The translations under genes and the position numbers were made by a program. From Prevotella sp. BV3P1 (GTDB lineage Bacteria > Bacteroidota > Bacteroidia > Bacteroidales > Bacteroidaceae), in contig NZ_AWXC01000041.1 of assembly GCF_000479005.1 (NCBI RefSeq), forward strand, positions 62,001 to 126,000: DNA of 64,000 bases, written 5' to 3'. How positions within the stretch are numbered: the stretch's first letter is position 1; the number at the start of each line of letters is the position of its first letter. The notes under the pieces are model-generated. The model did not search any database. It had not been told where the DNA came from and saw only the letters and a program-made list of their open reading frames with translations. Positions 17,327 through 26,698 of the stretch are shown here, in pieces.

Positions 17327-18682
17327 ATGATGATGAAGAAGCTTCAAATATTTATATTATGCGTGGGGCTGTCCGCACTGATGACAAGTTGTGACAGCTT
17401 TCTTGACATCACGCCAACGGGCAAAGTGATTGCCAAGACGGGCGAGGAATACCGCGCCATGCTTACCTACGAATACTCTACCTTCCCCGAAGATAGGGGA
17501 CTGATGACACTCAGAAGCGACGAGATGGAATTGAGTCCTGTTGTTACAGATCCCAATGACTATGACACCTATTTTGATATATGGCGATGGAATGATAACG
17601 CTCCTTCGCCTACCACAACCTCACCAAACTGGCGTCGCTATTGGCATGTTATCTACATCGCCAACTATCTTATCGAACACCAAAACGAAATCACCGGATA
17701 CAGCCAAGCTGAAGTGCGCCAATTAGTAGGCGAATCGTATATGCTTCGGGCGTATTGTCATTTCCTGTTGGCCAACATGTTCTCACAACCTTATACCAAG
17801 GTCAATCCCGAGACAACGCGTGGTGTTCCCGTTTTGTTGGAGGCAGACGTCAACGCCATCCCTCGTTGCAGCAGTTTGAAAGCAGTTTACGACCAGGTTT
17901 TGGCTGATATTGCTGAGGCGCAAAAGTATCTTAACGTGGAGAAGTGGGACGAAGGTCAAACCTATCGCTTCAATGTTATTTCGGCACAAGCACTGAAAGC
18001 GCGCGTCTGTTTGTACAAAGGCGACTGGCAGGGGGCGCTCACTGCGGCTCAAGAGGTTATCAAGCGGCATGGCGAGCTGCAGGACTTGAACGCGTCTAAC
18101 GGCTTGTTGCCCGATCATTACAAGTCGGTTGAATCGATAGTGGCGCTCGAGCAGGTGATGACCAATAGCTATAAAAAAGCCGGAAAACCATCCCAGCAGT
18201 TCATAGCAGTCTTTAAAAAAGGCGATCAGCGTAAGACAAAATACCTGGAGCGTAAGGGTTCGCAGACGTATTTGTTGCGCAAAGGGGGCAGCAATGAATA
18301 TCGTTGCTCGTTCAGGTCGGCTGAAACGTACTTGATAGCGGCTGAAGCAGCGGCGCAATTAAACAAGTTGACTGAAGCCAAAGCGTATCTTACTCAGCTA
18401 ATGAGCAAGCGGTACAAACCCTCTGTCATTGCTACTTACACAGCCGAAGTTCAGGAAATGAACCAACAAGACTTGCTTACTGAGATTTATCTTGAACGTT
18501 TTCGTGAACTTTGTTTTGAGGGCTTCCGTTGGGACGACTTGCGAAGAACCACGCAACCAGCACTGACCAAAACCTATAAGGACCAAACATTTGAGTTGAA
18601 AGAGCATGATGCTCGTTACACACTCCGATTCCCTGCCGAGGCTGTGGCAGCCAATCCAAATTTGGAGGCGTGGACAAAATGA
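17327..18682 (+). CDS. SusD/RagB-type substrate-binding lipoprotein
   Basis: 451 residues (an ATG two codons on is equally possible). Lipoprotein signal with lipobox ALMTSC, followed by DSFLDITPTG, the typical SusD N-terminus. TPR-like helices are seen in VRQLVGESYMLRAYCHFLLA and the C-terminal FRELCFEGFRWDDLRR. It caps the SusC barrel and hands over substrate at the cell surface. No glycosidase, sensor regulator or sigma/anti-sigma pair is nearby, so this is not a classic polysaccharide utilisation locus. Confidence 0.93.
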   Translation: MMMKKLQIFILCVGLSALMTSCDSFLDITPTGKVIAKTGEEYRAMLTYEYSTFPEDRGLMTLRSDEMELSPVVTDPNDYDTYFDIWRWNDNAPSPTTTSPNWRRYWHVIYIANYLIEHQNEITGYSQAEVRQLVGESYMLRAYCHFLLANMFSQPYTKVNPETTRGVPVLLEADVNAIPRCSSLKAVYDQVLADIAEAQKYLNVEKWDEGQTYRFNVISAQALKARVCLYKGDWQGALTAAQEVIKRHGELQDLNASNGLLPDHYKSVESIVALEQVMTNSYKKAGKPSQQFIAVFKKGDQRKTKYLERKGSQTYLLRKGGSNEYRCSFRSAETYLIAAEAAAQLNKLTEAKAYLTQLMSKRYKPSVIATYTAEVQEMNQQDLLTEIYLERFRELCFEGFRWDDLRRTTQPALTKTYKDQTFELKEHDARYTLRFPAEAVAANPNLEAWTK

Positions 18683-18799
18683 TGATTCTTCAGAGCTGTT
18701 TTTAATGAAATAGACAACCCCTTATTGAGGTACATGAACTGTCTTTGAGCGGGAGTTGCGCTATTTTAAAATAATATTCATGATTTAAATATTTAGCGT

Positions 18800-20407
18800 A
18801 TGAAAAAGATTTTACTAGTAATCGTGGCTGTTGTGGCAAACATAACAGTACAGGCACAGGTGTTCAACCAGGCTGCAAAGTGGTCAAAATCACTGACACC
18901 TGTCACGGAAGCAAAGAAATTAGGTGGCACCAGAACCGCTGTCGCTGCTGATGGTAGTGTTTTCACTACAGGTACCTATAACCAAGACCTCAACTTTGGC
19001 AGCTCTTTGTTAGAGCCAGATGGACTGACACCGGCTTATTTGGCAAAATATAGTGCCGACGGCAAGGAACTTTGGGCCGTTGGAATGGTGGGTAACTCGC
19101 TGATTCACGAGATTACCACCGATGCGGATGGCAATGTATATCTGCTCGGAACATTGGCAGAAAAAGTTAAATTTGAATCTGTTGACGGTAACACAAAAAC
19201 CGTTGAAGGTATGAAAATAGAAGGAAACTTTACGCCTAATCGTCGTGCTGCCTTCGTTGCCAAATACGACAAGGACGGAAACCTCAAGGTGGTACGCACC
19301 ATTGAGGCAACCCCCGATGCAGAATTAATGGCTTCGGGAATCTATTCTAACAAAGATGTAAAGGTTATTCCTTCTCAGTTAGCTGTTGTGGGCAGTAAGG
19401 TTTATCTTTCTTGTCGCTATTTGGGTGATGTGAAGTTTGATAATGTTTCTTGGAAAGGCTGTTATACTGGTTTTCCAGGGGTATTCATGCAAGATAATGC
19501 GAGTTTTGGTTTGCTAACCTTAGATGCAGCAGATTTGAAGAATGCTACGTCTGTAGCTACTATTGGGGCTATGGAAAAGCAATCTGAAACACAGTCGTTA
19601 GTAGCTGATTTTGCTTTCACCGTGAGTGGTGACTGTGTTTATATTTCAGCCATAGGCGATGGCAAATTAGTTTTGGAAACAGCCAAGGGCGTAGATAAGT
19701 TTGAGATGAAGAATGACGAAGGTAATTTGGCTCGAGCTTTTATCTTGGCTTCTATCCAAGGTTCTCAAGTGTTTGTAAAGGATTATCACACTCCAACAGA
19801 GGCGACGGTGGCACCTAACTACAGTATTTCTGGTATGAAAGTGTCGGACGGAAAACTGTATATGTGTGGAACAGTAGAAGGACATAATCCACTGGTGGCA
19901 ACTTGTCCAGAGGTGGTAGGGACAGCAGTGTTTGCAGCACAGCTTAATGTCAATGACCTTTCTGTAAATTGGTGTACTACCGATAGCTACGATGAAGGGG
20001 AAGAAAATGCCTATACGCAGCAGGTATCGTGTATGGTAGAGAATAAGGGAGAACTTTTGTTGGCAACTTTTGTCGAACAGAAGAGCGACCGAAAGGTTGT
20101 AAATTATCTCAACTATTGGTTTACGGCAGATGGAAAGATTAAACCAGCTGCTAACGATGCAGTGGCTTCTATGGCTACCAATAACAATGTAGTAGCAGTT
20201 GTAACAAAAGCGGACAAGACTACTACGGTTTCTATTTATCCTAAGAATGTGGTTACTGGTGTCCAGTCAATAGTTGCAAATCCCTCTGGGCCTACTTATG
20301 TCTACAATCTTCGTGGGCAATATGTGGGAAGAACATGCCAAGGCTTACCAGCAGGTGTTTACATGGTGAAAACAGGTAAGCAGGTTCAAAAGGTGGTTGT
20401 GAAGTGA
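18800..20407 (+). CDS. Beta-propeller-like exported protein with type IX sorting tail
   Basis: 535 residues. Signal peptide cut after VQAQ. The body repeats SBBP-like blade motifs (AVAADGSVFTTGTY, YLAKYSADGKELWAVGM, EITTDADGNVYLLGTL, FVAKYDKDGNLKVVRTI), so a beta-propeller. The last 80 residues (YVYNLRGQYVGRTCQGL, PAGVYMVKTGKQVQKVVVK) look like a type A sorting domain of the type IX secretion system, which would place it on the surface or outside. It follows SusD by 117 bp and ends before a strong terminator, so it is probably the last gene of the protease-SusCD operon. A role in holding substrate is a guess. Confidence 0.78.
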   Translation: MKKILLVIVAVVANITVQAQVFNQAAKWSKSLTPVTEAKKLGGTRTAVAADGSVFTTGTYNQDLNFGSSLLEPDGLTPAYLAKYSADGKELWAVGMVGNSLIHEITTDADGNVYLLGTLAEKVKFESVDGNTKTVEGMKIEGNFTPNRRAAFVAKYDKDGNLKVVRTIEATPDAELMASGIYSNKDVKVIPSQLAVVGSKVYLSCRYLGDVKFDNVSWKGCYTGFPGVFMQDNASFGLLTLDAADLKNATSVATIGAMEKQSETQSLVADFAFTVSGDCVYISAIGDGKLVLETAKGVDKFEMKNDEGNLARAFILASIQGSQVFVKDYHTPTEATVAPNYSISGMKVSDGKLYMCGTVEGHNPLVATCPEVVGTAVFAAQLNVNDLSVNWCTTDSYDEGEENAYTQQVSCMVENKGELLLATFVEQKSDRKVVNYLNYWFTADGKIKPAANDAVASMATNNNVVAVVTKADKTTTVSIYPKNVVTGVQSIVANPSGPTYVYNLRGQYVGRTCQGLPAGVYMVKTGKQVQKVVVK

Positions 20408-20488
20408 TAGCACTTTCATAGAATACTCCTTCAGCGGTTGGTGTACAGCTCGTTTTGATGTACACTGATTGCATGAGACAGGAACGGG

Positions 20489-20553
20489 AAACAGGCTATT
20501 TTGTGCTGTAAAACAGATTGTTTTGGTGCACAAAATAGCCTGTTTTGTTTTGA
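20489..20553 (+). terminator. Strong hairpin terminator with perfect 18-bp stem
   Basis: Arms AAACAGGCTATTTTGTGC (20489-20506) and its exact reverse complement (20528-20545) with a 21-base loop, followed by TGTTTTG. It closes the protease-SusCD-propeller operon. The rest of the 315-bp gap (20408-20722) holds only the promoter at 20605-20634. Confidence 0.75.
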
Positions 20554-20604
20554 TAGCTACCATGAATAGAACGATGAAAGATTGTTAATACCCGAATTTG
20601 CGCA

Positions 20605-20634
20605 TTTGCTAATCCCTGAAAAGCATTACCTTTG
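20605..20634 (+). promoter_or_regulatory. Promoter of MutS-like gene
   Basis: TTTG at 20605-20608 and TACCTTTG at 20627-20634, spacer 18; leader of about 80 bases. Confidence 0.5.
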
Positions 20635-20722
20635 TAGAGATATTTACTTTTGATAACTTACAGCATTGATTGAATGTTGAGAAGACTCACTACACTTTTA
20701 GCTGTAAATATTTTACCAAGTA

Positions 20723-22504
20723 ATGAATAATTTGAAGTTATATTATCTCGAAAAGGAACAACAACTGGCGGCTGCCATTAGACAACTCAAAAGGAAAAAC
20801 AAATGGTTTGTTGCTGGAGAAATATTTACCTTTGTAGTATTTTTAGGATTTTTGGTAGGGTACACCATTATAGATTGGGGCAATGTTTTGCTGATACTGT
20901 CCTTCGTATCGTTGAGTGTATATGCACTGGTGCGTTATTATGATGTGAAAAACGAGCGAACGATTCATCATCAAGAGGCACTTCGCAAGGTCTATACGCA
21001 AGAACTACAATATCTCTCAGGCGACTTTTCGTGCTTCGATGATGGGGAACGGTACATGGATGCACACCATCCGTTTACGTTCGATTTGGATGTATTTGGG
21101 AAAGACTCGTTGTTTCAGCGCATCAACCGCACGGGGACCACGGGCGGTAGCGACTGGTTGGCGGCTCAACTGTCGTCGGTTGCCAATCGGTCTGCACGTG
21201 CCGATGCTGTTGACGAGTTGGCTGTAATGGAACCTTGGCGATCCACTTTCATGGCGTTAGGTGCTGACGGGAGGATTGATTCTGCCTTGATACGGCAGGC
21301 ACTGCAAGAGATAAAGTCGTTGCAGATACCCACTTTTGCAGCAAAGCGATGGACTTTCGTGCTGGCGTGGCTGCTCATTATCGGACTGTTTGCAGCTGTC
21401 GTGGCATCCGTGGCAGGCTTGGTGAGTGCCCAACTGCCCTTATGGTGGGGCATCTTGCATTTCTTCAGCGTGTTTTTTGTTTGTTCGGGTGCTTGCAGAG
21501 TCATTAGTAAGGTGGTTGACAAGTTGCATGCACAGTTGCAGGTCTATGTACAGTTGATACGGCAGGTGAGTGAGACAACGACCTTTACCACGCCACAAAA
21601 CGCTTCGATTGTCAGTGTGTTGCAAGGAGCAAGACAGTCGTTCGACCAGCTGAATGACATTCTGAACGGTTTGGACAGGCGTGGCAATATCCTTGGACTC
21701 TTTCTGATGGATGCGTTGTTCTTGAGCGATTATTTCTTGGTGCGTCGTTTCCTGCGGTGGCAACGGCAGTATTTAGGTCAAGTACCTGTGTGGATAGATG
21801 CCATTAGCGAGATGGATGGACTGGTGAGTATGGCCACTTTTCGTTACAACGAGCCACAAGCGGGTAGGGCAGAAGTGGCGGCGAGCGAGGAAATGGTGTA
21901 CGAGGCAGTGGGACTGTACCACCCCTTTTTGGGTGCAAAGGCGGTGCGCAACGATTTTACCTTGCAGCATCGTCACTATTATATCATTACGGGAGCCAAC
22001 ATGGCAGGTAAGAGTACTTTCCTTCGGGCATTGGGCATCAACTACATCTTGGCCATGAACGGCATGCCTGTGTTTGCCACATCGCTGCGTGTGTCGGCAT
22101 ATAGCCTGTTCAGTAGCATGCGCACCACCGATGACTTGGCGCATGGTATCTCTTATTTCAACGCCGAGTTGCTGCGTTTGAAACAACTTCTTGCAGCGTG
22201 TCAGCACAATGCACAAACGCTGATTATCCTGGATGAGATATTGAAGGGAACCAACTCGGCCGACAAGCTCAATGGTTCGCGCCTGTTTTTACAAGCGGTG
22301 TCGGCATTGCCAGTGACGGGTGTCATTGCCACACACGATTTGGAATTGTCGAAAATGGAGGGAGAACGGTTTCACAACTATTGCTTCGAGATTGCGTTGG
22401 GACAGGATGTAACCTACTCATACAAAATCACTCCCGGTGTCGCCCGCAATCAAAATGCCACCTTCTTGTTAAGGGGTATATTAGAAACATTAAATGATGT
22501 GTAG
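20723..22504 (+). CDS. Membrane-anchored MutS-like ATPase
   Basis: 593 residues. The C-terminal third is a MutS-family ATPase: Walker A GANMAGKST (about 424-432), Walker B LIILDEIL, and THDLEL. The mismatch-binding domain of true MutS is missing. Instead there are hydrophobic pairs near 30-72 (VAGEIFTFVVFLGFLVGYTI) and 205-265 (FVLAWLLIIGLFAAVVASVA), so it should sit in the inner membrane. Such proteins are widespread in Bacteroidetes, usually annotated as mismatch repair proteins, but their build argues against canonical repair. Own promoter upstream. The gene downstream is convergent, with a 22-bp repeat array between. Confidence 0.82.
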   Translation: MNNLKLYYLEKEQQLAAAIRQLKRKNKWFVAGEIFTFVVFLGFLVGYTIIDWGNVLLILSFVSLSVYALVRYYDVKNERTIHHQEALRKVYTQELQYLSGDFSCFDDGERYMDAHHPFTFDLDVFGKDSLFQRINRTGTTGGSDWLAAQLSSVANRSARADAVDELAVMEPWRSTFMALGADGRIDSALIRQALQEIKSLQIPTFAAKRWTFVLAWLLIIGLFAAVVASVAGLVSAQLPLWWGILHFFSVFFVCSGACRVISKVVDKLHAQLQVYVQLIRQVSETTTFTTPQNASIVSVLQGARQSFDQLNDILNGLDRRGNILGLFLMDALFLSDYFLVRRFLRWQRQYLGQVPVWIDAISEMDGLVSMATFRYNEPQAGRAEVAASEEMVYEAVGLYHPFLGAKAVRNDFTLQHRHYYIITGANMAGKSTFLRALGINYILAMNGMPVFATSLRVSAYSLFSSMRTTDDLAHGISYFNAELLRLKQLLAACQHNAQTLIILDEILKGTNSADKLNGSRLFLQAVSALPVTGVIATHDLELSKMEGERFHNYCFEIALGQDVTYSYKITPGVARNQNATFLLRGILETLNDV

Positions 22505-22611
22505 GGACGTGGTAACTGTTCGGTGGTGGCAATAAACTGCCTTGTCTCTGTCTTTTATTTCATGCGAAACATCCCTTAAAAGCCTTTGAAAAGACAGTAT
22601 GATTTTGTGTG

Positions 22612-22699
22612 TTTTCAATTGCATTGACTTTGAATGGCAAAGTCATGTGAATTGGATGCCAATGTCAATCACTTTGGGTGCCAATGTCATACACATTGG
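22612..22699 (+). repeat. Four-unit 22-bp repeat array A
   Basis: Four contiguous 22-base units (22612, 22634, 22656, 22678), each four variable bases then an 18-base core; for example unit 4 core CAATGTCATACACATTGG. Unit 4 has a perfect CCAATGT/ACATTGG inverted repeat. It lies in the 506-bp gap between the convergent MutS-like and BspA-like genes. The remainder of the gap (22505-22611, 22700-22881) shows nothing I recognise. Confidence 0.85.
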
Positions 22700-22881
22700 T
22701 TTTCAGGATGGATGCGCTCGCACGCCTGTCGATGGTTTGCCTAAACTGCATGTCTGCAAAGTTGGCAAGGTGTTGTACGTCTAAAAAAATGGATTGATAA
22801 AATGCCGTGACACATTTTCAATCTTCTGTATTTGTGTTTTTCTGTAACACGAGGTGTGTGCTAAGGTAAATTTGATGAAAT

Positions 22882-23001
22882 AAAAAAATCCCCACCTCCA
22901 GTATGTATAGAATAACCTTTGTTTTATGATGCGCGGAATTTGTTGTCTTCCTGCACGTTTTTCTTAGGTACATCTTTAAAATACATTCTATGGGTGGGGA
23001 T
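22882..23001 (-). terminator. Terminator of BspA-like gene with a long structured 3' end
   Basis: On the minus strand, ATCCCCACC (23001-22993) starts 10 bases after the stop and pairs with GGTGGGGAT (22896-22888), followed by seven T. The arms are separated by about 96 bases, and some inner sequence can also pair (AGAATGTAT with ATTCTATACAT). The loop is far longer than in usual intrinsic terminators. Confidence 0.5.
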
Positions 23002-23010
23002 AATTTTGTG

Positions 23011-23997
23011 TTACTTAACTAAAACTTTCTTGCCGTTGATGATATAAACGCCATGTTGCAATGTGCTGACTGTTTGTGCATCAGCATGGTTCATATATCT
23101 CTTGCCAGTAATGTCGTACACGCCAACTTTTGCCTGGGCTGCCTTGACGCCGCGAATGCCGGTAGTAATGTGGCTTGCTGCATTTTTCCAGCCGTCTGCG
23201 TTTTTGTATCTCTCCACGCTTCCTGCTGGCACTTCCAATACAAAATCTTCATCAGAGCCTTCGAAAATATTTATCCAAGTAACAGGATCTGTATTCTTCT
23301 CTAATGTGATTAAATTGTATCCGCCAACTATTGTCTTGGGAGGCTCTACTGCACTACATACGGCTTTCTTCACACCACAGGAAGAAAAAGTACCCTCGTC
23401 ATCACCTTCGAGGGTTTTGAGTGTCTTTGGCAAGTACACCTCTTCACAGTGAGCATTCTGAGCAAAAGCTGCCGAGCCAATTGTTTCTACTTGTGTTTGT
23501 GAAAGATCTACCTTCTTAAGATTGCAGCTGTAGAATGCGTGTTCATGCACTTCCTTCAAACTTTTCGGGAAAGTAACAGTCTCCAAAGCGCTACATTTTT
23601 CAAAGGCACTCTCCTCAATTAAAGAGATGTTATTTGGTAATGTTATGGACTTGAGCGATGTACAACTTTTGAAACATTGTTTCCTAAGCGTCGTCAGTGT
23701 CTTTGGTAATTTTACTTCCGTAAGATTTTCACAATCCCAGAAGATGTATTCGCCAAGGGTTGTCACCCCTTCTTCCACCACTATTTTTTTGATCGAGTTA
23801 CGGTCTAATGATTGGTTGTCTGTTCCCCACGCATACCCAGAGTTACCCTCTGCGTGTTCCATCTCTCCAGTTCCGCTAATGGTAAGTGTGCCATCGGCAA
23901 ACGACCATTGCAAATTATCACCAATAGTCCCATTGTTGCCTGCCAGTGCACCCATGCAAACGAACAGGCTCATTGTTAACATGTAAATTTTTCTCAT
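23011..23997 (-). CDS. BspA-like leucine-rich-repeat protein with type IX tail
   Basis: 328 residues. Signal peptide cut near GALAGN. Then GTIGDNLQWSFADGTLTISG, the common lead-in of BspA-like proteins, and about six LRR_5 repeats (LTEVKLPKTLTTLRKQCFKS, SLKSITLPNNISLIEESAF, ALETVTFPKSLKEVHEHAF). The C-terminal VYDITGKRYMNHADA and LQHGVYIINGKKVLVK is a type A sorting domain of the type IX system. BspA-like proteins mediate adhesion to host proteins or other bacteria. Probably monocistronic; 92 bp separate it from the lipoprotein operon upstream. Confidence 0.82.
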   Translation of the reverse strand: MRKIYMLTMSLFVCMGALAGNNGTIGDNLQWSFADGTLTISGTGEMEHAEGNSGYAWGTDNQSLDRNSIKKIVVEEGVTTLGEYIFWDCENLTEVKLPKTLTTLRKQCFKSCTSLKSITLPNNISLIEESAFEKCSALETVTFPKSLKEVHEHAFYSCNLKKVDLSQTQVETIGSAAFAQNAHCEEVYLPKTLKTLEGDDEGTFSSCGVKKAVCSAVEPPKTIVGGYNLITLEKNTDPVTWINIFEGSDEDFVLEVPAGSVERYKNADGWKNAASHITTGIRGVKAAQAKVGVYDITGKRYMNHADAQTVSTLQHGVYIINGKKVLVK

Positions 23998-24089
23998 ACT
24001 ATAAAAACATTAAATTAAACATATTTAGGTAAAACCTATTTCATGATGTTTAGTAAGAGAAGGCAGGCATTTATAATGCCCATGCCTTC

Positions 24090-25196
24090 TTATTTCGTAG
24101 GTACAACTACTTTCTTGACCTCAAAGTCAACCGATGAGTTGTTTGTATCGGATAATCTTTTTCCATTGAAACGTCGGGTAAGCATCTTGCCCGCACCGAC
24201 TTCTAACTTGTCGTCAGCTTTGTCGTACACGCCATTCCAACCTTTGTCCAGTGTACCCGATATAGGGAAACTTTTTTCAGTAGTAACTCCTTTGAACCTT
24301 ACGTTTACAGCATCTACGACCCATTGGTTCGGTAAGAACATGAGAATTTGTGAATGTGAGTGATGTCCACTCTCGTTCCACATGACATAGCGTCCATACT
24401 TTGCTGTCGGCTCTTCAATTTCTTTTAGCAACGCTTCATTTACCTTGGCATTGTTCATGTTCTCTTTTATCTTCTCGATAGGTTCTGCCAAACGTATCAG
24501 CGCAATGGTGAAGTTACGCTCAAATCCGAAAGGTACATACTCATCGTCGTCTTCATCCCATACTCCGACTTTCGATTTGTCCTCTTTCATTCTTTTTTCC
24601 TGCTCTTTGTCGTTTTCCTTGCAATAGAGGAACGTCATGTGTGGAACGTTTTCGTTACCATTCTGTCCCCATTCAAAGTCGGCCTTGGAAAGGTCGATAA
24701 GCTTTTCGATACCTTTGTATTTGGTTGGATCCTCTCCATACTCTGTCAAGTACTTCTTGTATCCCTCCGCATGGTTGATGGCTCTCATGGCAATAACGAT
24801 GGTTTTGCCTGCCTTTACGGTGTATGGCTTTCCGCTTTTATCCTTGGGGAAGCCAATCATGTTGGAAACGCCGAAGCCTTTCTGCCTGTAATCGCAATTA
24901 GGCTTTTCAAAGTTGATCTTGTCAACGGCGTTGTACTGACATAGAGCCAGAGCCATGTTCTCAAGGCTTATGTCATGGTCGGTAGGGTTGTAGACGGAAA
25001 TAAACTTGTCGTCCGTTTCTTCAGATTTGTTGCCGTAGGGTGTCTCCACGAAGTCTCCAGCATAGTAAATGTCCTTGATAATCAAGTCTGCGCTTTCTGT
25101 TTCAGCGGTATTTTTCTTTTCTTCAGGTTGTCCGTCGCGCGTGCAGTTTGCGAATAGTGCAATTGTTGCCAATGCGCATAGCATCATCTTTTTCAT
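24090..25196 (-). CDS. DUF4876 family lipoprotein, shorter copy
   Basis: 368 residues. Lipoprotein signal (ATIALFANC, Cys about 19). The start of the mature domain, ADLIIKDIYYAGDFVETPYG, and FISVYNPTDHDISLENMALAL match my memory of the DUF4876 family, found almost only in Bacteroidetes next to TonB receptors. It contains a histidine cluster, NESGHHSHSQILMF. The domain is related to the adjacent gene upstream (59 bp apart), so the two arose by duplication. Last gene of the operon that starts with the TonB receptor. Function unknown; surface capture of a ligand is the likeliest role. Confidence 0.72.
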   Translation of the reverse strand: MKKMMLCALATIALFANCTRDGQPEEKKNTAETESADLIIKDIYYAGDFVETPYGNKSEETDDKFISVYNPTDHDISLENMALALCQYNAVDKINFEKPNCDYRQKGFGVSNMIGFPKDKSGKPYTVKAGKTIVIAMRAINHAEGYKKYLTEYGEDPTKYKGIEKLIDLSKADFEWGQNGNENVPHMTFLYCKENDKEQEKRMKEDKSKVGVWDEDDDEYVPFGFERNFTIALIRLAEPIEKIKENMNNAKVNEALLKEIEEPTAKYGRYVMWNESGHHSHSQILMFLPNQWVVDAVNVRFKGVTTEKSFPISGTLDKGWNGVYDKADDKLEVGAGKMLTRRFNGKRLSDTNNSSVDFEVKKVVVPTK

Positions 25197-25255
25197 TTGT
25201 TAGTTTTTCTTTTTATCAGTTATTGTTATTTAGTTATTCTTGTATGCCTCAACTC

Positions 25256-26641
25256 TTATTTCTTCTTGGTACGTGCATTGATGGAGTTAATCTTCCAGTA
25301 TGCGGTCATGTCTAACGGTTTGCCCTTGCTGTCACGTCTGCACAGTGATGGTACGCCTTTCGTGTAGTTCAGTGCAGAACTCATCTCGGCTACAAATCCC
25401 TTTCCATTGCTTCGGCGGATTAGCGCACCTTGTAATTGCGAGGGATCGAATGACGGATTAGAAAAGTCATTAATTCCAAATATCCGCTTGCAGACACTTG
25501 CTGTTCCTCTGTCGTACCACCATACTTTTTCTTTCTTTTCTTCTGTTCCTTCCATTACAGCGTGTCCTGTCGCATCATATACTGTTACAGAACTTGGACC
25601 TGTCAGCAAGTCCATTTTCTTCTCTGTCGAAGGACAAATAGTAAGGAAGTCGACAACCCAATTGTAATTCAGCTCAATAGCATTGACGCCAGCCATGCCA
25701 GTTGTGTTATATATCATGTGGTAGTATGCCGTTGGGTATTTTCTGTTCTTTTCCAGCTCTCTTTTCTTCAAGGGATCTGTCTCGTCATTAATTTGGTCCT
25801 GCTCGGTTCCGTACAAGTCATATAGTCGATACCAATTGTTGCGTGAACGTGGCGATTCGTCAGGATAAAATCCGTTTTTGTCTTTTTCATGAGGCTTGGA
25901 AGCATCGCCATCAGGCAATTTCACCAAAGCCATGCGCATACTCTGGCTTGGTCCCTTAAATGGAAGTCCATCCCACAAAACAAGGTCACGCATGTTTGGA
26001 ATATCCTTGTTGTCAAATTTGTCGTCAGGGTCATACATTCCGTTTTTCGGTTTATATTGGTTGCACAATTCAAAGGTTTTGTCCTTTGGAAGTTTACTAT
26101 AGTCGGGCAAAGCCTCCCAGCCACAGTAATCTTTCTTTGCCTGCTCTTCTGTGGTCTCATTCTCGGCTAGGAATTTCTTCTTGTGATCACACGCATACTT
26201 CACTACGATGACACTATCACCAGGCTGTATGATATGTGGCTTTTTTGTCACAGGGTCGTTGGGGAAGTACGACATTCCTCCAATGCCATAGTATCGCTTT
26301 GTGAAATCTCCATTACCGTCTTTTTGGAATGAATATTGTATACTTGGGTCGACAACATGATAAGCAAGTGCCATATTAGCAAGCGATATCGGTTGATTGG
26401 TAGGATTGTATATCACCAGATAGTTGGCATCTTCGTATCTTTCATATTGGCTTTTGAAGCCCAAGGAAGACAAATCCCTGTAAGTGCAGTAACCAATGTA
26501 AAAAACTTCTTTGAAAATGAGGTGATCCACTGTTGAATTAGCATCTGTTCTGTCAGGCATGTCTCCATTTCTCTGGCATGCAGTGAATAGAGATGATAAA
26601 GCCATGAATGCTAATATCAAGGTATAATTTATTTTTTTCAT
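25256..26641 (-). CDS. DUF4876 family lipoprotein, longer copy
   Basis: 461 residues. Lipoprotein signal (FMALSSLFTAC, Cys about 22). It shares the pattern of its neighbour: DHLIFKEVFYIGY, YLVIYNPTNQPISLANMALAY, GIGGMSYFPNDP, GDSVIVVKYACDHKKKFL and NYNWVVDFLTICPS. It is about 90 residues longer, with an inserted lysine- and aspartate-rich part (about 195-290). The His cluster of the shorter copy is not kept (YHMIYNTTGMAGV at that place), so the paralogues have diverged. The gap to the upstream gene is 57 bp. Confidence 0.72.
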   Translation of the reverse strand: MKKINYTLILAFMALSSLFTACQRNGDMPDRTDANSTVDHLIFKEVFYIGYCTYRDLSSLGFKSQYERYEDANYLVIYNPTNQPISLANMALAYHVVDPSIQYSFQKDGNGDFTKRYYGIGGMSYFPNDPVTKKPHIIQPGDSVIVVKYACDHKKKFLAENETTEEQAKKDYCGWEALPDYSKLPKDKTFELCNQYKPKNGMYDPDDKFDNKDIPNMRDLVLWDGLPFKGPSQSMRMALVKLPDGDASKPHEKDKNGFYPDESPRSRNNWYRLYDLYGTEQDQINDETDPLKKRELEKNRKYPTAYYHMIYNTTGMAGVNAIELNYNWVVDFLTICPSTEKKMDLLTGPSSVTVYDATGHAVMEGTEEKKEKVWWYDRGTASVCKRIFGINDFSNPSFDPSQLQGALIRRSNGKGFVAEMSSALNYTKGVPSLCRRDSKGKPLDMTAYWKINSINARTKKK

Positions 26642-26698
26642 ATCCTTGTTTTGTTTATTTGTTCTGATAATTTTTGTTGTTGATAATAATTGTATGAA

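Noticed and set aside
20723..22504. Naming the MutS-like gene mutS
   Set aside because: The mismatch-recognition domains are absent and membrane helices are present, so the gene symbol would mislead.
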